Of a stretch of 64,000 nucleotides of DNA, positions 54,425-61,515 are shown one piece after another. Origin of the DNA: Nocardia ninae NBRC 108245 (lineage in GTDB: Bacteria > Actinomycetota > Actinomycetes > Mycobacteriales > Mycobacteriaceae); contig NZ_BJXA01000038.1 of NCBI RefSeq assembly GCF_007990755.1, forward strand, positions 1 to 64,000, in the 5' to 3' direction. Under the pieces are notes generated by a model. The model was not told the origin of the DNA, did not search any database, and worked only from the letters and a program-made list of their open reading frames with translations. A program made the position numbers and the translations under genes. Within the stretch, counting starts at the first letter, position 1; each line of letters opens with the position of its first letter.

Positions 54425-55570
54425 TCAACCCACATCTTCCCACCATGAATCCCGCAGTGGTACACCACCGGGGTCGACCCGCTGGCCGGGCATCGGAATC
54501 GCGATCGCCGTGCCGGCCGCCTCGGCCGCCGTCACCATCCGCCGCACCGGCTCGGACCACCCGTGGAAGGCCAGATTGAAGGTGGCCCAGTGGATCGGCA
54601 CCAGCAGGCCATGTCCTGCGTCGCCCGCGCACAGGTCGGCGTGTGCGCGCACCGCCTCCTCCGGATTCATGTGTACGTCGCGCCACCGCTCGTCGTAGGC
54701 GCCGATCGGCAGCAGCGTCAGATCGAACGGGCCAAGGGCCGCACCGGCTTCCGCGAACGCTTTGGTGTAGCCGGTGTCGCCGCCGAAGTACGCCCGCTTG
54801 GTCGGCCCGACGATCGACCAGGACGCCCACAGGGTGGTGTTGCGGATCAGTCCGCGACCGGAGAAGTGCCGCGCCTCGGTACAGGTGAGCACCAGATCGG
54901 AGCCCTCGTGGGCCCGGCCCAGCGCGGACAGCGAAACCGAACCGCCCCAATCCAATTCGATGATCCGGTGCTCCGGCACACCCCAGTGCCGCAGGTGTGC
55001 GCCGATGCCGATCGGCACCAGGAACGGCGCGGTCTGGCGCAGCACGAGCTCGCGGACGGTGTCCTTGTCCAGATGGTCGTAGTGGTCGTGCGAGATGAGC
55101 ACCGCGTCGACCGCGGGCAGCTCCGCCAGCGGCGTCGGCACCGGATGCATCCGGGTCGGCCCGACCAGCGCGGACGGCGAAACCCGTTCGCTCCACACCG
55201 GATCGGTGAGCACCCGGTAGCCGTCGATCTCGATGAGCGCGGTGGCGTGGCCGTACCAGGTGACGGCCAGGTCGGCGGCCGACTCCGGCAGCTGCGGCGT
55301 CTGCAGCGGGATCACCCCCGTCGGACGGCCCACATTGCGCTTGGTGAACGCCGAAACCAGCAGCGACGGCGCCGATCCCGCGGCCAGCTGACTGCTCGGC
55401 TCGGTGTTGTGGAACTGGCGGTCGCGGTAGGTGGTCGCGCCCGCCGCGTACGGCTGGATGGCCGAGATCGAGGCACCCATCGCGGACGGGATGCCCCACG
55501 CCGCCCGGACCACCCAGGTGAGGCCGAGCGCGCCCGCCGCGGCACCGGCGATGCTTCGAATGTTCATCAT
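54425..55570 (-). CDS. MBL-fold hydrolase, NAPE-PLD/UlaG-like (Rv0906-like)
   Basis: A 381-residue metallo-beta-lactamase-fold protein. The metal motif is SHDHYDHLD; other ligand regions are TEARHFSGRG, FGGDTGY and PIHWATF. The N terminus is hydrophobic and may be a signal or anchor (RSIAGAAAGALGLTWVVRAA). It overlaps the hydratase stop by ATGATGA. The neighbour order recalls M. tuberculosis Rv0904c-Rv0906. Substrate unknown. Confidence 0.9.
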   Translation of the reverse strand: MMNIRSIAGAAAGALGLTWVVRAAWGIPSAMGASISAIQPYAAGATTYRDRQFHNTEPSSQLAAGSAPSLLVSAFTKRNVGRPTGVIPLQTPQLPESAADLAVTWYGHATALIEIDGYRVLTDPVWSERVSPSALVGPTRMHPVPTPLAELPAVDAVLISHDHYDHLDKDTVRELVLRQTAPFLVPIGIGAHLRHWGVPEHRIIELDWGGSVSLSALGRAHEGSDLVLTCTEARHFSGRGLIRNTTLWASWSIVGPTKRAYFGGDTGYTKAFAEAGAALGPFDLTLLPIGAYDERWRDVHMNPEEAVRAHADLCAGDAGHGLLVPIHWATFNLAFHGWSEPVRRMVTAAEAAGTAIAIPMPGQRVDPGGVPLRDSWWEDVG

Positions 55571-56295
55571 CGCCCCACGAATTTCGCGGCGCGCTTCTCT
55601 TGTCTGGCCAGCCTGCCCTCCTGCGCGTCGGCGCTGGACCACGCCGCCTCGAGCGCGTCGCGCTGCTGCGCGGTCTCCGGCTCGCGGGTGCCGTCGTCGT
55701 TGAGCACCAGCTTCATGTGCCGCAGCGACAGCGGGGCGAGCTCGGCGATCTGCTTGGCCCAGGCCTGTGCGTCGGCCAGCGTGCCGAGCCGGTTGGCGAA
55801 GCCGAAGGTGTAGGCGTCGGCCGCCGTCACCTGCTCCGCGCCGATCAGGATGGTCCTGGCCGGGCCGCCGCCGATCAGCGAGACCAGCCTGCGCATCGTC
55901 CACCGGTCGACCGAGATGCCGAGCTTGGCAGCGGGAATCGCGATGTAGGCGTCCGGCCCGATCACCCGCAGATCCGAGGCGATGGCCAGCTGCACGCCCG
56001 CGCCGAGCGCACCGCCGTTGATCGCCGAGATCACCGGCACCGGCACCGACTCGACGGTGTGCAGCATCTCCATCAGGCCGGCCAGGAACTCCTCGGAGTA
56101 GACCCCGGACAGATCCGCGCCCGCACAGAAGATGGGGCCGCGGCCGGTTACCACGATCACCCGTGCGCCGTCCGCGACGGCGGCGATGACGGCTTCGCGC
56201 AGCAGCGTGATGAGCTCGAGGTTGAGCGCGTTGCGCCGCTCCTCCCGCTGAAGTTCGATGGTCACTACGTCACCGTCTCGGCTAACTCCGAGCAT
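55567..56295 (-). CDS. echA6: Enoyl-CoA hydratase/isomerase family protein, EchA6-like
   Basis: A crotonase-fold protein of 242 residues. TIELQREERRNALN, GPIFCAGADLSGV, AINGGALGAGVQLA and ANRLGTLADAQAWA match M. tuberculosis EchA6, which binds acyl-CoA and feeds the mycolate FAS-II pathway rather than acting as a hydratase. As in EchA6, the usual catalytic glutamates are not evident. It is coupled to the MBL-fold gene and divergent from the FAD oxygenase. Confidence 0.87.
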   Translation of the reverse strand: MLGVSRDGDVVTIELQREERRNALNLELITLLREAVIAAVADGARVIVVTGRGPIFCAGADLSGVYSEEFLAGLMEMLHTVESVPVPVISAINGGALGAGVQLAIASDLRVIGPDAYIAIPAAKLGISVDRWTMRRLVSLIGGGPARTILIGAEQVTAADAYTFGFANRLGTLADAQAWAKQIAELAPLSLRHMKLVLNDDGTREPETAQQRDALEAAWSSADAQEGRLARQEKRAAKFVGR

Positions 56296-56385
56296 GCGAC
56301 CTCCCCAACTGAGCGCTCCGTCTGGTTACATTCACTTTGCCACAGCCGACGGCGCGGACCGCTCAAGCGGATACGATCTCCGGCT

Positions 56386-57489
56386 GTGCCGACAGACTTC
56401 GAAATCCTGGTGATCGGCGCTGGTCAGGCCGGACTGTCGGCCGGTTATCACCTCCAGCGCCTCGGGCTGCGCCCCGAACAGGACTTTCTCATCGTGGACC
56501 ATGCACCCGGCCCCGGCGGGGCCTGGCAGTTCCGCTGGCCCTCGCTCACCCTGACCACGGTCAATCGGGTGCACGACCTCCCGGGCATGTCGTTCGCGGA
56601 AACATTGCCGCCGGGCTCGGAATCGGCGCCTGCGGCCACCGCGGTGCCGCACTACTACGAGCTCTACGAGAAGCGCTTCGAGCTGCGGGTGCGCAGACAG
56701 GTGTCGGTCACCGTGGTCTGCGACCGGACCGAGGACGGTAGCCCCGCCGAACACGGGCCGATCCTCAACGCCGAGACCGATTCGGCGGGCACGATCCGGG
56801 TGCGCGGCCTGATCAACGGCACCGGCACCTGGGAACACCCCTTCATCCCCCGCTATCGCGGCGCGGAGACCTTCGCCGGACGGCAGCTGCACACCCACGA
56901 CTACCGCACCGCCGCGGAGTTCGCGGGCAAGCATGTGGTGGTGGTCGGCGGCGGTGTCTCGGCGGTGCAGTTGCTCGACGAGATCTCCCAGGTCACCTCG
57001 ACCACCTGGGTGACGAGAACCGAACCGATCTTCCGCGACGACTCCTTCGGACCCGAGGACGGACGCGCGGCGGTGGCCCAGGTGGAAGACCGGGTGCGCC
57101 GGGGTTTGCCGCCCGGGTCGGTGGTCTCGGTGACCGGATTGCGGCTCGACGATCGCCTGCGAGCCGCCAGGGAACGCGGCGCGCTGCGCCGGCTGCCGAT
57201 GTTCGACCACATCGAACCGGACGGGGTGCGCTGGGCCGACGGCTCGTTCCAGCCCGCGCAGGTGATCCTGTGGGCCACCGGATTCCGCAGCGCACTGGAT
57301 CATTTGGCGCCGCTGCGACTACGCGGGCCCGGCGGCGGCATCACCATGACCGGGCGACTCGCCACCCAAGTGGCGGCGGATCCGCGGATCCACCTGATCG
57401 GTTACGGACCGTCCGCGAGCACGATCGGCGCGAATCGCGCTGGGCGCGCGGCGGCCACGGAGCTCACCCGATATCTGAACGCGCAGTAA
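56386..57489 (+). CDS. FAD-dependent NAD(P)-binding oxidoreductase (flavin monooxygenase-like)
   Basis: A 367-residue two-dinucleotide-domain flavoprotein. FAD motif GAGQAG at residue 11 and NAD(P) motif GGGVSA near residue 187 are complete, together with NGTGTWEHP and WATGFRSAL. It lacks the full Baeyer-Villiger fingerprint. Start GTG at 56386; the frame is open upstream over the hydratase. It may act on small thioether or amine substrates. Confidence 0.9.
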   Translation: MPTDFEILVIGAGQAGLSAGYHLQRLGLRPEQDFLIVDHAPGPGGAWQFRWPSLTLTTVNRVHDLPGMSFAETLPPGSESAPAATAVPHYYELYEKRFELRVRRQVSVTVVCDRTEDGSPAEHGPILNAETDSAGTIRVRGLINGTGTWEHPFIPRYRGAETFAGRQLHTHDYRTAAEFAGKHVVVVGGGVSAVQLLDEISQVTSTTWVTRTEPIFRDDSFGPEDGRAAVAQVEDRVRRGLPPGSVVSVTGLRLDDRLRAARERGALRRLPMFDHIEPDGVRWADGSFQPAQVILWATGFRSALDHLAPLRLRGPGGGITMTGRLATQVAADPRIHLIGYGPSASTIGANRAGRAAATELTRYLNAQ

Positions 57490-57492
57490 CCC

Positions 57493-58350
57493 TCAGTCGT
57501 CCAGGCCCGCGGCGAACGTCTCCGGGTCGCCGCCGGTGCGGGAGCCGGTGTCCAGCGCGTTGATCGCGTCCATCTGATCGCGGGACAGTTCGAAGCTGAA
57601 CACGTCGAAGTTCTCCGCGATCCGGGACGGGGTGACCGACTTCGGGATGACGATATTGCCGAGCTGCAGGTGCCAGCGGATGATCACCTGGGCCGGCGTG
57701 CGGCCGACAGCGGCGGCGACCGAGGTGATGGTCTGATCGTCGAGCAGGGTGCCCTGGCCGAGCGGGCTCCACGCCTCGGTGGCGATCGCATGACCGGCGT
57801 GGAACTCGCGTAGCTCGCGCTGCGCGAGCCGCGGATGTAGCTCGATCTGGTTCACCGCGGGAATCTCACCGGTCTCGCCGATGACCCTTTCCAGGTGCGC
57901 GGGGTTGAAGTTGGAGACGCCGATCGACTTGACCCGGCCCTGGGACTTGAGCGCCTGCAACGCGCGGAAGGTGTCCACGTAGCGGTCGGCCTTGGGCACC
58001 GGCCAGTGGATCAGGTACAGGTCGAGGTAGTCCAGGCCCAGCCGCTGCATGCTGGCGTCGAACGCGCGCAGCGTGGAGTCGAAGCCCTGCTCGGAGTTCC
58101 AGACCTTGGTGGTGACGTAGATTTCGTCGCGCGGCAGCCCGAAATCGCGGATCGCGCGACCGGTCCCCTCTTCGTTGCCGTAGACCGCCGCGGTGTCGAT
58201 ACTGCGGTAGCCGACCTCCAGCGCGGTGGTGACAACCGAGGTCACATCCTCCTCGGGCACCTGGAACACACCGAAGCCGAGTTGCGGGATCACGTTCCCG
58301 TCGTTGAGGACGATCGAGGGGACGGCGGAGGTCTCGCTTCTGAAGGTCAC
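57493..58350 (-). CDS. Aldo/keto reductase
   Basis: A 285-residue NADPH-dependent TIM-barrel reductase. Signature DTAAVYGNEEGTGRAI, catalytic Asp-Tyr-Lys-His set in DTAAVYGNE, TTKVW and LIHWP, and the IGVSNFNPAHLE block are all present. It resembles 2,5-diketo-gluconate reductases. It converges on the FAD oxidoreductase with a 3-nt gap. Substrate unknown. Confidence 0.94.
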   Translation of the reverse strand: MTFRSETSAVPSIVLNDGNVIPQLGFGVFQVPEEDVTSVVTTALEVGYRSIDTAAVYGNEEGTGRAIRDFGLPRDEIYVTTKVWNSEQGFDSTLRAFDASMQRLGLDYLDLYLIHWPVPKADRYVDTFRALQALKSQGRVKSIGVSNFNPAHLERVIGETGEIPAVNQIELHPRLAQRELREFHAGHAIATEAWSPLGQGTLLDDQTITSVAAAVGRTPAQVIIRWHLQLGNIVIPKSVTPSRIAENFDVFSFELSRDQMDAINALDTGSRTGGDPETFAAGLDD

Positions 58351-58487
58351 CCTGCGACGGTAGAAGTGTGGCGGCGAGCCGTCAACGCTGCCCCGTGGCG
58401 TGTTGGCCCCCGGTTTACCGCTCGACCTGCGCTTTCTTGCCGTCCGACAGTGATGGTGATGACTCGATGGCCGCTGCCGGCGCGGAT

Positions 58488-60014
58488 CTAGCCGTCCGCC
58501 TGGTGGTCGACTGTGCCCGGCAGGCCGAGCCTGCGGTAACGCTGCTTGCGGAGCGCGCGAAGTTCGGCGGCGGGTTTGTTGCGCAGCCGGGCGAGCTCGC
58601 CGGCGACGGCGGCGACCATGCGGCGGGCGAAGTCGACCGATTCGTCGGCGGCGTCGGGAAATTCGGGGACGATGCGGTCGACGACACCGTCGGCCAGTAG
58701 CTCGGCGGCGCGGATGCGTTGGGACTGCGCGAGTTCAGCGGCGTGCTCGGTGTCGCGGTAGACGATGGCGCTCGCGCCTTCTGGCGGCAGCGGGGCCAGC
58801 CAGGCGTGGGTGGCGGCCAGGACGCGGTCGGCGGGCAATAGGGCCAGCGCGCCGCCGCCGGTACCCTGACCGAGCAGCACCGAGATGGTCGGCGTGTTCA
58901 ATGTCACCAAATCCGCGATGCAGCGGGCGATTTCGGGGGCCAATCCGCGTTCCTCGGCCTCCTTCGACAGCGCGGCACCCACCGTGTCGATGACCAGAAC
59001 CAGCGGTAGCCGCAACTCCTCAGCAAGCGCCATGCTGCGGCGTGCCTCGCGCAGCGCGGCGGGTCCCATGGGGTATCCGTCCTGCTGCCCGGATCGGTCA
59101 TGGCCGAACACCACGCACGGCTGGCCGCGGAAGCGCGCCAGCGCGTGCACCACGGTTCGGTCGGACTCACCTTGCCCGGTTCCGCTGAGCGGAACCCGTT
59201 GCGTCACATGACGTAGCAAGTCACGAATGCCGGGCCGATCCGGACGTCGGGAGATCTCCACGGATTCCCACGCCGAGACCGGCTCGGCGGCCGTGCGTCG
59301 CTCATCGATCGGATCTTGTTCACCCACAGTGGAATCCGGCACCGGAACGCCGCTGAAGACGCTGAGCGCTCGGTGTGCGATGCGGCGAAAGAGGGGGACC
59401 GTGACGGCACCGTCGATAACACCGCGGCGGTACAGGTTTTCGGCGGTCTGCACGCCCTCGGGAAAGGGCTCGCCGTACAGGGCCTGGTAGACGCGCGGGC
59501 CGAGGAAGCCGATCAATGCGCCGGGTTCGGCAAAAGTCATGTGCCCCAACGAACCCCACGACGCGAAGACGCCGCCCATGGTCGGGTTGCGCAGGTAGAC
59601 CAGATAGGGATGGCCCGCGCTCTTGTGCGCGGCGACGGCACCGGCGATCTTCACCATCTGCACGAAGGCGACGGTGCCCTCCTGCATCCGGGTGCCGCCG
59701 GAGGTCGGCGAAGCGACCAGGGGCAGCCCGAGGTCGGTGGCGCGCTCGACCGCCGAGACGATCCGTTCCGCCGCGGCGACGCCGATCGAGCCCGCCAAAA
59801 AGCCGAACTCGCAGGCGATTACGGCCACTCTGCGGCCGCGCAGCAGTCCCTCGCCGGTGAGCACCGATTCATCGGTGCCCGCCGCGACCGCCGCCGTGCG
59901 TAACGTCTCGCGGTACCGCGGGGTCGCGGCCACCGTGATCGGTGACCGGTCCCAGCTGACATACGAGTCGGTGTCGAGCAGTTGTCCGAGCAGCTCGCGC
60001 GCCGAAATCTTCAC
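58488..60014 (-). CDS. accD3: Acetyl/propionyl-CoA carboxyltransferase, fused beta-alpha, AccD3-like
   Basis: A 508-residue carboxyltransferase joining both halves. The N-terminal crotonase half has the GTRMQEGTVAFVQM and NPTMGGVFASW motifs; the C-terminal half has GHDRSG, DTVGAALSKEAEERG and LGQGTGGGALALLPADRV. Size and layout resemble M. tuberculosis AccD3 (Rv0904c), upstream of echA6. Start GTG 60014. It uses carboxybiotin from a separate AccA subunit; the acyl-CoA is uncertain. Confidence 0.9.
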   Translation of the reverse strand: MKISARELLGQLLDTDSYVSWDRSPITVAATPRYRETLRTAAVAAGTDESVLTGEGLLRGRRVAVIACEFGFLAGSIGVAAAERIVSAVERATDLGLPLVASPTSGGTRMQEGTVAFVQMVKIAGAVAAHKSAGHPYLVYLRNPTMGGVFASWGSLGHMTFAEPGALIGFLGPRVYQALYGEPFPEGVQTAENLYRRGVIDGAVTVPLFRRIAHRALSVFSGVPVPDSTVGEQDPIDERRTAAEPVSAWESVEISRRPDRPGIRDLLRHVTQRVPLSGTGQGESDRTVVHALARFRGQPCVVFGHDRSGQQDGYPMGPAALREARRSMALAEELRLPLVLVIDTVGAALSKEAEERGLAPEIARCIADLVTLNTPTISVLLGQGTGGGALALLPADRVLAATHAWLAPLPPEGASAIVYRDTEHAAELAQSQRIRAAELLADGVVDRIVPEFPDAADESVDFARRMVAAVAGELARLRNKPAAELRALRKQRYRRLGLPGTVDHQADG

Positions 60015-60057
60015 CGAGGGAGCTTATCCACTCGGCAACCGGCGGGCGGGACGCTGA

Positions 60058-60121
60058 CCATTTCGAGCGACCTGCAAGCAGTCGCTACGGAGGCCATTCC
60101 GAGCGACCTACCAGCAGTCGC
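60058..60121. repeat. Two tandem 28-nt hairpin units, period 36
   Basis: CCATTTCGAGCGACCTGC with AAGCAGTCGC at 60058-60085 recurs at 60094-60121 with four changes. Each unit folds: GCGAC pairs with GTCGC. It lies between two minus-strand operons and may act as a paired terminator or protein site. Confidence 0.7.
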
Positions 60122-60136
60122 GCGGTGCGCGAACGG

Positions 60137-60739
60137 TCAGTAGCCCTGCATCACCTTGCGCAGGGCGTACTCGGTGAGCGCGACCAATGCCTGCTTGGCC
60201 GGCTCGCGACGCCGAGCGTCGATGGACAGGATCGGCACGTCCGCGGGCACCGCGAGCGCCTGCCGGATGTCCTCGATCGGATACCGCGGCGCGTCGTCGA
60301 ATTCGTTGAGCGCCACCAGGAATGGTAGGCCGCGCGCTTCGAAGTAGTCGACAGCCGCGAAGCTGTCCTCCAGTCTGCGGGTGTCGACGAGCACCACGGC
60401 GCCGATGGCGCCGCGGATCAGGTCGTCCCACATGAACCAGAATCGGTACTGGCCCGGCGTACCGAAGAGGTACAGCACCAGATCGTCGGCGAGGCTGATC
60501 CGGCCGAAGTCCATCGCCACCGTGGTGGTCGACTTCATCGGAATGCCGGTCAAGTTGTCGATTCCGGTACTGGCATTGGTCACCAATGCCTCGGTGCGCA
60601 GCGGAACGATCTCCGAGACAGCACCGACCATCGTGGTCTTTCCGACACCGAAGCCACCCGCGACGACGATCTTCGCCGACGTCGGCTTGCTGGTGCGGGT
60701 GTCGACCTGCGCCGTCGAATCAAATACGCCGGAGTCCAC
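60137..60739 (-). CDS. Conservon GTP-binding protein (CvnD type)
   Basis: A small Ras-like GTPase of 200 residues. P loop GGFGVGKTT, DFGR switch region, FGTPGQYRF and NEFD specificity motif are clear. It forms the fourth gene of a conservon, with the kinase, roadblock and DUF742 genes upstream. The start GTG overlaps the DUF742 stop by 20 nt. Confidence 0.95.
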   Translation of the reverse strand: MDSGVFDSTAQVDTRTSKPTSAKIVVAGGFGVGKTTMVGAVSEIVPLRTEALVTNASTGIDNLTGIPMKSTTTVAMDFGRISLADDLVLYLFGTPGQYRFWFMWDDLIRGAIGAVVLVDTRRLEDSFAAVDYFEARGLPFLVALNEFDDAPRYPIEDIRQALAVPADVPILSIDARRREPAKQALVALTEYALRKVMQGY

Positions 60740-61094
60740 TGAGAACCCTTTCGATCAGCTCGCGACGTTCATCGTCGCTGGAATCGTCTTTCAAAGTCGC
60801 CGAAACGCGTACATGCCCGGCCTCGATCAGGTCGGCTACCAGCACGCGTGCCACCCCGATGGGGATACCAAGTCGGGCTGCTACCTCGGCAACGGACGGC
60901 GATTCTCTGCACAACTCCACGATTGACGTCTCGATGTTGGTCAGTTCGAACTGCCGCTCCAGGGCGACCGGATGCGATGCGACGAGAGCCTCCAACGCCA
61001 ACTCGACCGCGGGCCTCGTTCGGCCTGCGGTCAACGAGTATGGGCGGACGAGACTGGGCTCGGCGCTCCCCAAGCGGTGATCTTCTATGTCCAT
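60720..61094 (-). CDS. DUF742 protein (CvnC type)
   Basis: A 124-residue winged-helix-like protein (VRPYSLTAGRTRP, SVAEVAARLGIPIGVARVL and LIEAGHVRV). In conservons it links the roadblock protein and GTPase. ATG 61094 gives a 7-nt gap from the roadblock stop. Confidence 0.93.
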   Translation of the reverse strand: MDIEDHRLGSAEPSLVRPYSLTAGRTRPAVELALEALVASHPVALERQFELTNIETSIVELCRESPSVAEVAARLGIPIGVARVLVADLIEAGHVRVSATLKDDSSDDERRELIERVLSGLRRI

Positions 61095-61101
61095 CCCACC
61101 A

Positions 61102-61515
61102 TCAGGAACCCATCGTGACGCGTGGCGTGGCCTGAACTGTCTGGCCAACCCGCTCGACCAACAACGCCATCTCGTAACCGACCTGACCGATGTCGCACGA
61201 CGTGTTGGTCAGCACGGCAAGGTACGAGCCGTCGCCGACCGCCATGAGTAGCAGGTAGCCGTGCTCCATCTCGACGACGGACTGCAGCACGGTGCCGCCC
61301 TCGAACAGGTTCGAGACACCGACCGAGAGGCTGGCCAGTCCGGCGGTGACGGCCGAGAGCTGCTCGGCACGGTCGACGGGCAGCTGAGCGCTCGCGGCCA
61401 TGAGTAGGCCGTCAGCCGAGACCAGGACGGCATGGGCTACGCCAGGAACCTCGTTGGCGAAGTTCGAAACCAGCCAATCCAGCTGACGATTCGTACCACC
61501 TAGATCGGGGTTCAT
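61102..61515 (-). CDS. Roadblock/LC7-domain protein (CvnB type)
   Basis: A 137-residue GTPase-regulator protein ([43 protein letters not shown]). It is the second gene of the conservon; its ATG overlaps the kinase stop by 4 nt. It probably controls the GTPase. Confidence 0.95.
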   Translation of the reverse strand: MNPDLGGTNRQLDWLVSNFANEVPGVAHAVLVSADGLLMAASAQLPVDRAEQLSAVTAGLASLSVGVSNLFEGGTVLQSVVEMEHGYLLLMAVGDGSYLAVLTNTSCDIGQVGYEMALLVERVGQTVQATPRVTMGS

